64,000 nucleotides of DNA from Allochromatium palmeri (GCF_009720725.1 NZ_WNKT01000004.1:1-64000); one strand, 5' to 3'. Positions 7,921 to 17,854 are shown, counted from the first letter of the stretch. Notes: generated by a model not told the origin, from the letters alone. A program made the numbers and translations.

Positions 7921-10900
7921 ATGCAATGCCTGAATCTGGACGATTTCAGTGACCTTTCCGCCTGGTCTGGTGTGGTGTCCGGGCAGGCGCATCTGGACCT
8001 GTTGCCCGACGCAGGGCCGGAAGGTGCCGCCATGCGGCTGGACTTCGATTTCGGCGCGGGCGGTGGCTTCGTGGTGGCGCGCAAACAGGTGCGTCTGAGT
8101 TTGCCGGACAGCTTTGCCATCCGGCTTCAGGTGCGTGCTCAAGCGCCCGCCAATGCCTTTGAGTTCAAGCTGATCGATCCGAGCGGTGAGAATGTCTGGC
8201 GGTTTCGTGACGAGTCGTTCGACTTCGGTCAGGCCGACTGGCACGAGCAGCGTATCGGCAGCCGCGCCATCGACTTCGGTTGGGGACCGGCCGGCGGCGG
8301 CGCGCCCAAGGAGATCGGCGCCATCGAGATCGCCATCACCGCGGGTCCGGGCGGGCGCGGCTGTCTGTGGCTCGCCGATCTGCGGATCGAAGATCGGACC
8401 CCGACCCAGCCACCCCTGATCCGGGCCTCCAGTGAGCACGCCGGGCAGGGCGCGGTCTGCATTCTCGACGGTCAGCCCGACACGGCCTGGCGAGCGGCCC
8501 AGCTGCCAGCCTGGATCGAGCTGGATTTCCATGAACCGCGTGATTACAGCGCTCTGGTTTTGCACTGGGACGCGCCTGGGCCGCGCGCGTTCGCGATCCT
8601 GGCCAGCGACGATGGTGAAGACTGGACCTGTCTGCATGAGGCACCGCGCGCCCGCGGTGTGCGTAATCCGGTCTATCTGCCGGATGGCTGTTCACGCCGG
8701 CTGCGGCTGCGACTGGACGGCGCGGCGGACGATTCGGTTCCAGGTCTGGTCGACATCGAGCTGAAGTCCGAAACCTTTGCGCGCTCCAGCGCGGAATTCT
8801 TCCATCATCTGGCCGCGACGGCGCCGCGTGGACAATATCCGCGCTGGCTCTATCGCGAGCAGAGCTACTGGACGCCGATCGACATCCCTGACGGCCGCAT
8901 CCCGGCACTGTTCAACGAGGACGGTCTGATCGAAGTCGGGCGTGCCGGATCTGTGATCGAGCCGCTGCTGCGCGTTCAGGGCGCATTGCTGACCTGGGCT
9001 GACTGCACCGTCGAACCATCGCTGCTCCAGCCGCCGCTGCCGATCCCGTGCTCGACCTGGAGTGTCGAGGGACTGCGCTTCGAGACCATGGCCTTCGCCG
9101 AAGGCGTGCCGGGACAGGCCTGGCTGTTCATCCGCTATCGTCTGGAGAACCAGGGGACGTCGGTGCTGAGCGCCAATCTTTATGCCGCACTGCGGCCGTT
9201 TCAGGTCTCGCCGCCCTGGCAGGGCTACCGGGACATCGGCGGGATGGCGCGAATCGAGCGCATCGCCCTGGAAGCGAACGGTGTGCGGGTCAATGGTCGG
9301 CTGGCGCTGGTTCCGCTGTCCAAACCGGACGGTTTCGGGGCGATGCGCTTCGACGAGGGTTCGAGTGCCGAGTCAATGACGGACGCCACCCGGCCCGAGT
9401 CCAGGGCGGTCGAGGATGGATTCGGCTGTGCCTCGGCGGCACTGCGGTTCGATTTGAGCGTCGCGCCCGGCGATCAGCAGGAGATCTGGATCGCTGCGCC
9501 GCTCGGCGAGTGCGAGGACACGCCTCCCAGTGATCTGACCGGCACGGCGGGCGACATCGAGACACGCCTGCAAGCGGCGCTCGATCAGTGGTCGCAGCGG
9601 CTCGGGGCTGTGGAGATGCAGCTGCCGGATGTCGCGCGCGGCGCGTTGCACGCCTGTCAGGGCGCGCTGGCGCATATTCTCATCAATCGCGACGGTCCCG
9701 CGCTCCAGCCCGGACCACGTCGCTATACGCGTTCCTGGATTCGCGATGGCGCGGTCATGGCGGCGGCACTGCGGCGGTTCGGTCTCGGGCGCGAGGCGGA
9801 CGCGTTCATCGACTGGTATGCGCCGTTCCAGACCGAGGACGGCAATGTGCCCTGTTGCGTCGACCGTCAGGGTGTCGATTGGCTGGCCGAGCACGACAGC
9901 CATGGTCAGTTCATCTTTGCCGTGGCAGATGCCTGGCGTTTCGGAGCGGATCGGGCGCGACTCGAAGCACTGTGGCCGGCGGTGTGCAAGGCGGTCGCCT
10001 ATCTGGAGCAGTTGCGGGCCGAGCGTTTGACGCCCAGGTATGAAGCTCCGGAGCAGCGCGCCTGTTTGGGTCTGCTGCCGGAGTCGGTAAGCCATGAAGG
10101 GTATCTGGCGCATCCCGTCCATGCCTACTGGGATGACTTCTGGGCGCTGCGCGGGTTCAAAGACGCCGTTGAGCTGGCCGAGGCGCTGGGCGACCGCGAG
10201 CGTGCCGCGCACTTTGTGCGTCTGCGCGATGCGTTCAGCGCGGCGCTCTATGTCTCGATGGATCGCGTGATGGAAGCGCGCGGCATCGATTTCCTGCCCG
10301 GATCGGTCGAATGGGCCGATCCAGATCCCACGGCGACCGCGAACGCGCTGACCCTTATCGACGAGAGCCACCGGCTGCCGGCGGTAGCCATGCACAGGAG
10401 CTTCGATCTATTCATGCAGCGGTTCCGCGCCATGCACGGCCCCGATCCGGTGCCCTGGACCAACTACACCGCTTATGAGATCCGCATCATCGGCGCCCTG
10501 ATTCGGCTCGGGCGGCGTGCGGAGGCGCATGAGCTGCTGAACCTCTATCTCGCCGAGCGCCGACCGGCGGTCTGGAACCAGTGGCCCGAGATCAACTGGC
10601 GCGATCCTGGGGCGCCCGGTCATCAGGGCGATCTGCCGCATGCCTGGATCGGGGCTGAGTATTGTCTGGTGTTCCGCGATCTGTTCGTCCATGAGCGCGA
10701 GGCCGATCGCTCGCTGGTGATCGCGGCGGGTATTCCAGGCGCCTGGCTGGAGTCGGGTGACATCCGGGCGCGTCGCGTGCCGACGGTGTACGGCCTGCTC
10801 GATCTGGACATCGCGCGTTTCGACGGCGGCGCGGTGCGGATGCAGGTTAGCGGTGATCTGCGGCTGCCGCCCGGTGGTCTGTGGCTGGCGCCGCCGCTGC

Positions 10901-11007
10901 CGGGGCCGTTGTTGAGCGTTGTCGTCAACGGTGAGCCGAGCCGCGATTTCACGGCGGTTGAGGCGCATGTCACGACGCTTCCGGCTGAGATCGCACTGGT
11001 CGGTTAG
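7921..11007 (+). CDS. Large discoidin-domain / six-hairpin glycosidase-like protein
   Basis: This 1028-residue protein has no signal peptide and so is probably cytoplasmic. Residues 1-160 look like a carbohydrate-binding beta-sandwich. Residues about 165-280 resemble an F5/8 type C (discoidin) domain (LIRASSEH, DGQPDTAWRA, WIELDF). A second beta-rich region follows. From about residue 590 there is an alpha/alpha six-hairpin glycosidase-type domain (RSWIRDGAVMAAALRRFG, then FQTEDGNVPCCVD and EHDSHGQF). The exact GH family and substrate are unknown. The ATG at 7921 has GAGGAT about 8 bases upstream, and the same ribosome-site pattern precedes the next gene. Together with the GH94 gene it forms an operon likely to act on glucans. 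Confidence 0.88.
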   Translation: MQCLNLDDFSDLSAWSGVVSGQAHLDLLPDAGPEGAAMRLDFDFGAGGGFVVARKQVRLSLPDSFAIRLQVRAQAPANAFEFKLIDPSGENVWRFRDESFDFGQADWHEQRIGSRAIDFGWGPAGGGAPKEIGAIEIAITAGPGGRGCLWLADLRIEDRTPTQPPLIRASSEHAGQGAVCILDGQPDTAWRAAQLPAWIELDFHEPRDYSALVLHWDAPGPRAFAILASDDGEDWTCLHEAPRARGVRNPVYLPDGCSRRLRLRLDGAADDSVPGLVDIELKSETFARSSAEFFHHLAATAPRGQYPRWLYREQSYWTPIDIPDGRIPALFNEDGLIEVGRAGSVIEPLLRVQGALLTWADCTVEPSLLQPPLPIPCSTWSVEGLRFETMAFAEGVPGQAWLFIRYRLENQGTSVLSANLYAALRPFQVSPPWQGYRDIGGMARIERIALEANGVRVNGRLALVPLSKPDGFGAMRFDEGSSAESMTDATRPESRAVEDGFGCASAALRFDLSVAPGDQQEIWIAAPLGECEDTPPSDLTGTAGDIETRLQAALDQWSQRLGAVEMQLPDVARGALHACQGALAHILINRDGPALQPGPRRYTRSWIRDGAVMAAALRRFGLGREADAFIDWYAPFQTEDGNVPCCVDRQGVDWLAEHDSHGQFIFAVADAWRFGADRARLEALWPAVCKAVAYLEQLRAERLTPRYEAPEQRACLGLLPESVSHEGYLAHPVHAYWDDFWALRGFKDAVELAEALGDRERAAHFVRLRDAFSAALYVSMDRVMEARGIDFLPGSVEWADPDPTATANALTLIDESHRLPAVAMHRSFDLFMQRFRAMHGPDPVPWTNYTAYEIRIIGALIRLGRRAEAHELLNLYLAERRPAVWNQWPEINWRDPGAPGHQGDLPHAWIGAEYCLVFRDLFVHEREADRSLVIAAGIPGAWLESGDIRARRVPTVYGLLDLDIARFDGGAVRMQVSGDLRLPPGGLWLAPPLPGPLLSVVVNGEPSRDFTAVEAHVTTLPAEIALVG

Positions 11008-11025
11008 CCAACGAGGATCATCGAC

Positions 11026-14000
11026 ATGCGACAGTTCTCCGATCCACGCGGACCTGAGCCGATCAGCCATCAACTGAGCAATGGACGGCTCGAAGCCCGG
11101 ATCACGGATTCAGGCGCCGGTCAGTTGTGCTGGAACGGGCTGGCGCTCACCCGCTGGCGCGCCGATCCCGTCGAGGACGATCTGGGCAGCCTGCTCTATG
11201 TGCGCGATCTGGACTCAGGTGCAGTCTGGTCGCTGGGCTATCAGCCGACGCGGGTCGAGCCGCGCGTCTATCGCGCTGGCGGGCAGGATGGGCGTTTTTG
11301 GCTCGAACGCGAGGATCAGGGGATCGCGCTGCGGCTCGATCTGAGTCTGGATGACAGCCAGGATCTCGAACGGCGCTGTCTGCGGCTGACCAATCTCTCG
11401 GATCGTGCGCGTCGGATCGAGCTGACCAGCTATCTGGAAGTGGTGCTCTTTCCAGCTGAAGCTGACGCGGCACATCCGGCGTTTGCCAAGCTCTTCGTGC
11501 AGACCGAGCGCGATGCGGCGACCGGGGCGCTGCTCGCCCGCCGACGCCCGCGTGGTCAGGGTGAATCCTGGCCCTGGATGGTCCATGCGTTGCTTGGCGC
11601 CGAGGCTGTGCAATGGGAAACCGACCGTGCCGCGTTCATCGGTCGCGGGCGGAGTCGGGCGCGTCCGGCGGCACTGTTCGGTGCAGATCGTGAAGCGTCT
11701 GCGCTGTCTGGAAGCCTGGGAAATGTGCTCGATCCGATTCTCTCACTGCGCGCTGTGGTGGCGTTGGAGCCGGGCGCCGGCATCGAGCTGACCTGGATCA
11801 CGGGGGCGGCCTCTGATCGCGAGTCGGCGCTGGCGCTCCTGGCGGGGGAGGCGCTGAGGCCCGCCAATGGCGATGGGCTGCAAATCGCGACTCAGCCAGA
11901 GGTCGACGCGACTGAATCGGCTCCAGATCTAGAATGCTTCAATGGCTACGGGGGCTTTTCCGCCGATGGACGGTGTTACGAGATCCCGCTGCCGTATCAG
12001 GTCGGCAAGGGGCATCGCCGCCCGCCTCAGCCCTGGATCAACGTCATCGCCAATCCCGACTTCGGTTGTCTGGTGAGCGAGTCCGGGGCCGGTTACACCT
12101 GGTCGCGCAACAGTCAGTCCAACCGGCTCACGCCCTGGTCGAACGATCCGGTCAGCGATCCGCCTGGCGAGGCGCTCTATGTGCGCGACGAGGCCACGGG
12201 TGAGTCCTGGTCGCCGCTGCCTGGGCCGCGCCCGGCGCCCGCCGACTATCGGGTGACGCATGGGCTGGGTTTTACGCGCGTCTCGCTTCAGTATGCCGGT
12301 CTGGATCAGGAAACGACGCTCTTTGTGCCGCGTCATGATCCACTGCGCGTCCTGCGCATGCGTTTGACCAATCTCGGCGCCGGCGCGCGGCGGCTGTCGC
12401 TGCTGGGCTATCAGCGTCTGGTCATGGGGCAGCAGCCGTCAGCGGCCAGCGCCATCGTCACGGCGATCGAGCCTGAATCCGGTCTGTTGCGCGCGACCAA
12501 TCCGGGCGCGGGCGACTTCGCCGGCGGCATCGCTTTTGCCGCTGTCGTGGTCTCGGGCGGTGCAGTCATCGAGCGCGATGACAGCACCGACCGTCTGTCC
12601 GTCATCGGCCGTCATCGCGATCTCAGCGACCCCGTGGCTCTGGAACCTGGCCAGCGGCTCGACGGTCGGCAGGGTGCGGTGCTTGATCCCTGCTTCGCGC
12701 AACGACGGCTGGTGAGCCTCGAACCGGGCGCCACGCTCGTCTGCGACTGGCTGCTCGGCGAGGCGATGAGCGAATCAGCGTTGAGCGACCTGCGACGACG
12801 TTATGCCGATCCGTCCGCCATCGGCGCGGCCTTCGATGAGGCGGTCGCCTTCTGGGACGATCTGGTCTCGCGCGTCCAGGTTGAGACGCCCGAGCCAGCC
12901 ATTGATCGGATGCTCAACGGCTGGCTGCTCTACCAGAATCTCGGCTGCCGCATCTGGGCGCGCTCGGCGTTCTATCAATCCGGCGGCGCTTACGGCTATC
13001 GAGACCAGCTCCAGGACGCCGCCGCGCTGGCTGCCATCCGCCCCGAGATCACGCGCGCCCAGATCCTGCTGCACGCCGCGCATCAGTTCGTCGAGGGCGA
13101 TGTGCTGCACTGGTGGCATCCAGCGCCGCTCGAACGCGGACTGCGCACGCGCTTCTCCGACGATCTGCTCTGGCTGCCCTTCGTCACCGCGCACTATGTC
13201 CGGGTGACGGGCGATGTCGGCGTGCTCGACGAGCGCCGGCCCTATCTGACCGCGCCCGAGCTGGCACCGGGGCAGGACGAGGACTATCTGGCGCCTGAAC
13301 TCAGCGGCGAATCGGGCGATCTCTACGACCACGGCTGCCGCGCTATCGACCGCTCGCTGACATGCGGCGCGCACGGTCTGCCGCTCATGGGCACCGGCGA
13401 CTGGAACGACGGTATGAACCGTGTCGGGCGTGAGGGACGCGGCGAGAGCGTCTGGATGGGATTTTTTCTTTATCGCGTGCTGAGCGACTTCCTGCCGCTG
13501 TGCGAGCGGCGCGGCGATCAGACCCGCATCGACCGCTATCGCGCCTATCAGGCCACACTCGAACGTGCTCTGGAGATCAGCGGCTGGGATGGCGACTGGT
13601 ACCGCCGTGCCTATTACGATGACGGCACACCGCTCGGTTCGGCGGCCGACGCGGAATGCCGCATCGATGCGCTGGCGCAGTCCTGGGCGGTACTCTCCGG
13701 CGCGGTGCCGCGCGCACGCGCCGAGCAGGCACTGGACGCCCTGGAGCGTCATCTGGCCAGCGAGTCGGACCAGTTGATCCGGCTGCTGACACCGCCCTTC
13801 GTCGATACCGTCCATGATCCCGGTTACATCAAGGGCTATGTTGCCGGAGTACGCGAGAATGGCGGCCAATACACCCATGCCGCCTGCTGGACGGTCGCGG
13901 CTCTGGCCGAGCTGGGGCGGCGCGAACAGGCCGCGTCCTGGCTGGCGCGGCTGAGTCCGATCAGCCACAGCCGCACGCCCGAGGACGTCCAGCGCTACCG

Positions 14001-14406
14001 GCTCGAACCCTATGTGGTCGCTGCCGACATCTATGGCGCACCGCCGCATGTTGGGCGTGGCGGTTGGAGCTGGTACACCGGCTCAGCGGGCTGGTGGTAT
14101 CGAGTCGCGCTCGAATCCGTTCTGGGTCTGCGGGTCGAGAATGGGCGCGAGCTGCTGATCCGGCCTTGCATTCCGGCGGACTGGCCGGGCTTTCGCCTCC
14201 GCTACCGCCTGCCCGATGGCGTGACCGAATGTGAGATCCAGGTGGATAATAGCGACGGCGGCGGGTCCGTGGTTGCCGCCACGCTCGATAGCGAACCCCT
14301 GACCATCCAGGCGGGCGTGGCGCGTGCCGTGCTGCCCGCCGGTCTTGGCCACCATGTCATCCGGGTGAGGCTTGGTGCTTCGTCCGTTTCTGTTGCGACT
14401 CGATAA
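11026..14406 (+). CDS. GH94 family phosphorylase, probable 1,2-beta-oligoglucan phosphorylase (NdvB C-terminus-like)
   Basis: This 1126-residue cytoplasmic protein resembles the GH94 phosphorylase half of cyclic beta-1,2-glucan synthase (NdvB) without its glycosyltransferase half. Two related beta-sandwich domains (about 1-290 and 300-560; the second starts YGGFSADGRCYEI) precede an alpha/alpha barrel. The barrel has RDQLQDAAAL, HQFVEGDVLHWWHP and GTGDWNDGMN at about 789-798, which contains the general-acid aspartate of the family. It ends with the conserved GGQYTHAACW and GGWSWYTGSAGWWYR blocks. Known beta-1,2-oligoglucan phosphorylases (EC 2.4.1.333) have similar length. The likely reaction is phosphorolysis of beta-1,2-glucans to glucose 1-phosphate. 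GAGGAT lies just upstream of the ATG. Confidence 0.9.
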   Translation: MRQFSDPRGPEPISHQLSNGRLEARITDSGAGQLCWNGLALTRWRADPVEDDLGSLLYVRDLDSGAVWSLGYQPTRVEPRVYRAGGQDGRFWLEREDQGIALRLDLSLDDSQDLERRCLRLTNLSDRARRIELTSYLEVVLFPAEADAAHPAFAKLFVQTERDAATGALLARRRPRGQGESWPWMVHALLGAEAVQWETDRAAFIGRGRSRARPAALFGADREASALSGSLGNVLDPILSLRAVVALEPGAGIELTWITGAASDRESALALLAGEALRPANGDGLQIATQPEVDATESAPDLECFNGYGGFSADGRCYEIPLPYQVGKGHRRPPQPWINVIANPDFGCLVSESGAGYTWSRNSQSNRLTPWSNDPVSDPPGEALYVRDEATGESWSPLPGPRPAPADYRVTHGLGFTRVSLQYAGLDQETTLFVPRHDPLRVLRMRLTNLGAGARRLSLLGYQRLVMGQQPSAASAIVTAIEPESGLLRATNPGAGDFAGGIAFAAVVVSGGAVIERDDSTDRLSVIGRHRDLSDPVALEPGQRLDGRQGAVLDPCFAQRRLVSLEPGATLVCDWLLGEAMSESALSDLRRRYADPSAIGAAFDEAVAFWDDLVSRVQVETPEPAIDRMLNGWLLYQNLGCRIWARSAFYQSGGAYGYRDQLQDAAALAAIRPEITRAQILLHAAHQFVEGDVLHWWHPAPLERGLRTRFSDDLLWLPFVTAHYVRVTGDVGVLDERRPYLTAPELAPGQDEDYLAPELSGESGDLYDHGCRAIDRSLTCGAHGLPLMGTGDWNDGMNRVGREGRGESVWMGFFLYRVLSDFLPLCERRGDQTRIDRYRAYQATLERALEISGWDGDWYRRAYYDDGTPLGSAADAECRIDALAQSWAVLSGAVPRARAEQALDALERHLASESDQLIRLLTPPFVDTVHDPGYIKGYVAGVRENGGQYTHAACWTVAALAELGRREQAASWLARLSPISHSRTPEDVQRYRLEPYVVAADIYGAPPHVGRGGWSWYTGSAGWWYRVALESVLGLRVENGRELLIRPCIPADWPGFRLRYRLPDGVTECEIQVDNSDGGGSVVAATLDSEPLTIQAGVARAVLPAGLGHHVIRVRLGASSVSVATR

Positions 14407-14415
14407 GGATCGACC

Positions 14416-14958
14416 ATGTCCCTGAACACCTCGCGCGCGCGTCCGCTGATCGCCGCTATCCTCCTGAGCACGCTGGCCCCAACTGCCGCACTGCGTGCCG
14501 ATGACATCGAGCCGCTGAAGGTCGCGGTCATCAAGGCCACCACCGGTCTCTGCAAGCGCGGCGAGACCTGCCACAAGGACCGTGCCGGTTCCTGGACGCC
14601 GAAGAAGGCCATCGCCATTCTTTCCGTCTCGGTTGCCGAGCAGGCCGATATCGACCTCTATACCGACATCGAGCTGAGCACGCGGCCCGAGATGTACCAG
14701 TGCGCCGGGGACGATTCCAAGGGCTGCATCTTCCGCGCAAAATATGCCGGCCCCGGACTGTTTGACTATGGCTCGACCTCGGGCAGCACCTATGTCGGTT
14801 CCAACATCACCAATACCACTATCACCTTTCCGTCCGGCTATGGCCTCATGGTGCAGGCCGGTGAGCCGATCTATGTCCATCTCGACGTGCGCAATGGCAG
14901 CCTCATCGATCTCCAGGTCGATCAGGATGCCTGGATCTACTATGTCGACGCTGACTGA
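14416..14958 (+). CDS. Exported protein of unknown function
   Basis: This 180-residue protein has a clear Sec signal peptide (basic start, hydrophobic core, cleavage near LRADD). I do not recognise the family. The mature part is beta-rich, with four cysteines arranged as two close pairs (CKRGETC and CAGDDSKGC), which could form disulfides in the periplasm. AAGGATCG lies just ahead of the ATG, and only 9 bases separate it from the GH94 stop, so it is the third gene of the glycosidase operon. A glucan-binding or periplasmic accessory role is possible but unproven. Confidence 0.85.
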   Translation: MSLNTSRARPLIAAILLSTLAPTAALRADDIEPLKVAVIKATTGLCKRGETCHKDRAGSWTPKKAIAILSVSVAEQADIDLYTDIELSTRPEMYQCAGDDSKGCIFRAKYAGPGLFDYGSTSGSTYVGSNITNTTITFPSGYGLMVQAGEPIYVHLDVRNGSLIDLQVDQDAWIYYVDAD

Positions 14959-14972
14959 ATAGCGACGCTTCG

Positions 14973-16040
14973 TCAAACACGCGTGGACACGAATCCCGAA
15001 CCAGGCCGATCGGGTAGGTCGAGCCAGCCGCCCTGTGGCCGGGGCGCTTGGCCCAGGTCAGCAGCGAGCCAATCGGCCGTGGCCAGTCCTTGCGGAATGG
15101 GACTGGCGATGGCTCCGGCCAGTTGCGCCGTGGGCCAGAGTCCGGCGGCGCTCTCGACCAGACTGGTCACGACCACCTCGATCCCGGCAGCCTGGGCGTG
15201 GCATGCCAGCGCCAGTGTGCGGCGCAGACCGCCGAGCGCGGCAGGCTTGAGCACCAGGCGTCGCACACCGAGTTCAGTGGGATCGAGCGTGGCAAAGCGG
15301 GTCGGCAGTGATTCATCCAACGCCAGCGCGCAGGGGGCGAGGGCTTGCAGCTCGGCCAGTCGCTCAGGTGTCGGCTCGGCCAGCGGTTCCTCGATCGACT
15401 CGATCGGCAGCCGAAGTCGCGCCAATCGCTCGATAAACCAGCACGCCTGATCGAAGCGCCAGGCGCCATTGGCGTCCAGGCGCAGACTGACATCCAGGCC
15501 GACGGACTGATGCTGGACCAACGCGATCAGCGATTCCAGATCGGACGTCGGCGTCTCGACCCCAACCTTGAGCTTGAGCACCCGAAAGCCTTGCTCACGA
15601 CTGAGGCGCAGAGCTTCGTGGTCTACCGCGCCAAGCGTGCCGAGCATGGCATTGACGGCAAGACGGTCGACCGCCTCGGACGCGAGCCAATGGCGCAGGC
15701 TCAGACCCCGACGACGGCTGGCGAGATCGGCCAGGGCACAGTCCAGAGCGAAGCGCGCGGCTGGAGTTGTGGCCGTATCGCTCTCCGCATCCAGCGTTGC
15801 CAACAACGTTTCGACCGCCTGTCCGTGCAGGCGCGCGATGAGCTGTTCGAGCATCGCGCCGGCGGCTTCGTAGGTCTCGGTCCCGGCGGCCGGGAGCGGG
15901 GCGCAATCGCCGTAGCCACTCAGTCCATCGGCCTCGACCCAGACCAACCAGCCGCGCCGCCGTGCGAACCCGCCGCGCGCGCTGCCCCAGGCACGGCATA
16001 GCGGCAAATCATAGGGCCGGCATCCAGCACGCTCGATCAC
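14973..16040 (-). CDS. menC: o-Succinylbenzoate synthase MenC
   Basis: An enolase-superfamily enzyme (355 residues) that dehydrates SHCHC to o-succinylbenzoate in menaquinone synthesis. Superfamily landmarks are present in order: the catalytic lysine in VLKLKVG, metal ligands in LDANGAW, SIEEPLAE and LALDESLP, and a second lysine in LVLKPAALGG. I chose the GTG start at 16040: it overlaps the menA stop (GTGA) and gives a normal family length. The longer open frame upstream is only menA antiphase sequence. It is the last gene of the men run on this strand. Confidence 0.9.
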   Translation of the reverse strand: MIERAGCRPYDLPLCRAWGSARGGFARRRGWLVWVEADGLSGYGDCAPLPAAGTETYEAAGAMLEQLIARLHGQAVETLLATLDAESDTATTPAARFALDCALADLASRRRGLSLRHWLASEAVDRLAVNAMLGTLGAVDHEALRLSREQGFRVLKLKVGVETPTSDLESLIALVQHQSVGLDVSLRLDANGAWRFDQACWFIERLARLRLPIESIEEPLAEPTPERLAELQALAPCALALDESLPTRFATLDPTELGVRRLVLKPAALGGLRRTLALACHAQAAGIEVVVTSLVESAAGLWPTAQLAGAIASPIPQGLATADWLAADLGQAPRPQGGWLDLPDRPGSGFVSTRV

Positions 16041-16936
16041 GCCGCGCCGGGCAGCAGCAGGCTCAGGATCAGCAGGCCGACCAGCAGTGCCTGATACTGC
16101 GCCGTGCGCGCCAGTTGCGCATTGAGTGCCGGCCCCAGGGCGCCGCGCCACAGCCGCCAGATCAGGAACGCCGCCGGCGGCAGGGCGGCGAGCAGCGGCC
16201 AGGAAACATGCAGCGGATCGAGTCGCATCAGCAGCGGGATTGGCAGGAGCAGCAGCAGCGCATAGAGCACCCTGGCCCGCTCGCGTCCGAGTACGCGGCA
16301 CAGCGTGCGCCGCCCGGCGGCGGTGTCGGTTTCGAGATCGCGATAGTTGTTGATCAGCAGCACCGCCGAGGCCAGACAGCCGAGCGCCGCCCCGGCGATC
16401 AGCGCCGAGCCGTCGAGCGTGAGCGTTTGCAAATAATAGGTACCGCCCACCGCGGCCACGCCGAAGAAGAGCAGCGCATAGACCTCACCAAAGGGGCCGT
16501 AAGCGATTGGACGCGGACCACTGGTATAGGCATAGCCGGCGGCCAGCGAGGCTAGGCCGACCAGCAGGATCGGCCAGCCGCCGCGCACCAGCAGCGTCAG
16601 CCCGAGCACAAAGGCCAGCGCAAACATGCCATGCGCGGCGTTCTTGACCTGCCGCGCGGTCAGCCAGCCTTGCGCCGTGGCACGCGGCGGGCCGAGGCGT
16701 TCATCCGTATCGGTGCCGCGCTCGAAGTCGGCGGCGTCATTGTGCAGATTGGTGCCGATCTGGATCGCCACCGCCGCCAGCAGGGTGGCCAGCGCCGTCC
16801 AGAAGGCCAGGGTGCCGGTCGTGGCGATGGCCAGCGCGAGGCCGGCGATCACCGGCGATAGCGTCAATGGCAGCGTTTTGGGGCGCGCGGCCAGGAGCCA
16901 GCGGGCCATTGGGGACGGAGTCAGTTGCTCAGACAT
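16037..16936 (-). CDS. menA: 1,4-Dihydroxy-2-naphthoate polyprenyltransferase MenA
   Basis: A UbiA-family integral membrane prenyltransferase that attaches the isoprenoid tail to DHNA, giving demethylmenaquinone. It has the two aspartate-rich Mg/diphosphate sites: NLHNDAADFERGTD in the first half and INNYRDLETDTAAGRRTL in the second, with about eight membrane helices. The chosen ATG at 16936 gives MSEQLTPSPMARWLLAARPK, which matches the usual family N-terminus. An ATG at 16969 is an alternative, and neither has a strong ribosome site. It lies between menB and menC with a 4-base overlap with menC. Confidence 0.93.
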   Translation of the reverse strand: MSEQLTPSPMARWLLAARPKTLPLTLSPVIAGLALAIATTGTLAFWTALATLLAAVAIQIGTNLHNDAADFERGTDTDERLGPPRATAQGWLTARQVKNAAHGMFALAFVLGLTLLVRGGWPILLVGLASLAAGYAYTSGPRPIAYGPFGEVYALLFFGVAAVGGTYYLQTLTLDGSALIAGAALGCLASAVLLINNYRDLETDTAAGRRTLCRVLGRERARVLYALLLLLPIPLLMRLDPLHVSWPLLAALPPAAFLIWRLWRGALGPALNAQLARTAQYQALLVGLLILSLLLPGAA

Positions 16937-16978
16937 GGCGTCAGGGCGCGAGGCGTGAAGTATTGGCATCAATGCCGC

Positions 16979-17854
16979 TCAAGGCCGCCGTGGAAAGCGG
17001 CTGAAGTCTGGCGCGCGCTTGTCGAGGAAGGCATTGCGACCTTCCTGGCCTTCCTCGGTGGTGTAGAACAGTGCCGTGGCGTTGCCGGCCAGTTCCTGGA
17101 TGCCGGCCAGACCGTCGGTGTCAGCGTTGAAAGCGGATTTGAGCACCCGCAGCGCGGTTGGCGACAGACGGTTCATCTGACGGCACCAGTCGACCGTCAC
17201 CGTTTCCAGCTCGGCGAGCGGCACGACTGTGTTGACCAGCCCCATGTCGAGCGCTTCCTGGGCGTCGTACTGACGGCACAGAAACCAGATCTCCTTGGCC
17301 TTTTTCAGGCCCACGGTGCGCGCCATGAGTCCGGCGCCGAAACCGGCATCGAAGCTGCCGACACGCGGTCCGGTCTGGCCGAAGCGCGCATTGTCGGCGG
17401 CGATGCTGAGATCGCAGATCAGATGCAGCACATGCCCGCCGCCGATCGCATAGCCGGCGACCATCGCCACCACCGGCTTGGGCAGGGTGCGGATCTGGCG
17501 TTGCAGTTCCAGCACGTTCAGGTGCTCGACGCCGGCCTCGTCCTTGTAGCCCTCGTGACCGCGGATACGCTGATCGCCGCCCGAGCAGAAGGCCAGATCA
17601 CCCGCACCGGTGAGGATGATGACGCCGATCTCGGGGTCCATGTGGGCGCGGTGGAAGGCGTCGATCAGCTCGCGCACCGTCTGCGGGCGGAAGGCGTTGC
17701 GCACCTCGGGCCGGTTGATGGTGATTTTGGCGATGTGCTCGGCCTGATGGTAGAGGATGTCCTGATAGCGGGCGTCCGAGGGAGCCTCCCAGTGGATGGG
17801 ACGCGAGTCGGTCTCGGGTCGATTCGCGGTTGGTTGCAAGTTCTCTGACGCCAC
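16979..17854 (-). CDS. menB: 1,4-Dihydroxy-2-naphthoyl-CoA synthase MenB
   Basis: A 291-residue crotonase-family enzyme that cyclises o-succinylbenzoyl-CoA to DHNA-CoA. Diagnostic stretches are [31 protein letters not shown] and [16 protein letters not shown], followed by the C-terminal block ending [10 protein letters not shown], all typical of MenB rather than general enoyl-CoA hydratases. The start is GTG at 17854. It is separated from menD upstream by the inserted mazEF pair, and the menA reading frame begins a few tens of bases downstream. Confidence 0.95.
   Translation of the reverse strand: MASENLQPTANRPETDSRPIHWEAPSDARYQDILYHQAEHIAKITINRPEVRNAFRPQTVRELIDAFHRAHMDPEIGVIILTGAGDLAFCSGGDQRIRGHEGYKDEAGVEHLNVLELQRQIRTLPKPVVAMVAGYAIGGGHVLHLICDLSIAADNARFGQTGPRVGSFDAGFGAGLMARTVGLKKAKEIWFLCRQYDAQEALDMGLVNTVVPLAELETVTVDWCRQMNRLSPTALRVLKSAFNADTDGLAGIQELAGNATALFYTTEEGQEGRNAFLDKRAPDFSRFPRRP

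Noticed and set aside
12775-14049. 424-residue open frame antisense to the GH94 gene
   Set aside because: Shadow of a highly conserved enzyme, with no ribosome site.
16041-16301. Extended N-terminus of MenC
   Set aside because: Ala/Arg/Pro-rich sequence wholly inside menA; the GTG at 16040 fits the family length.
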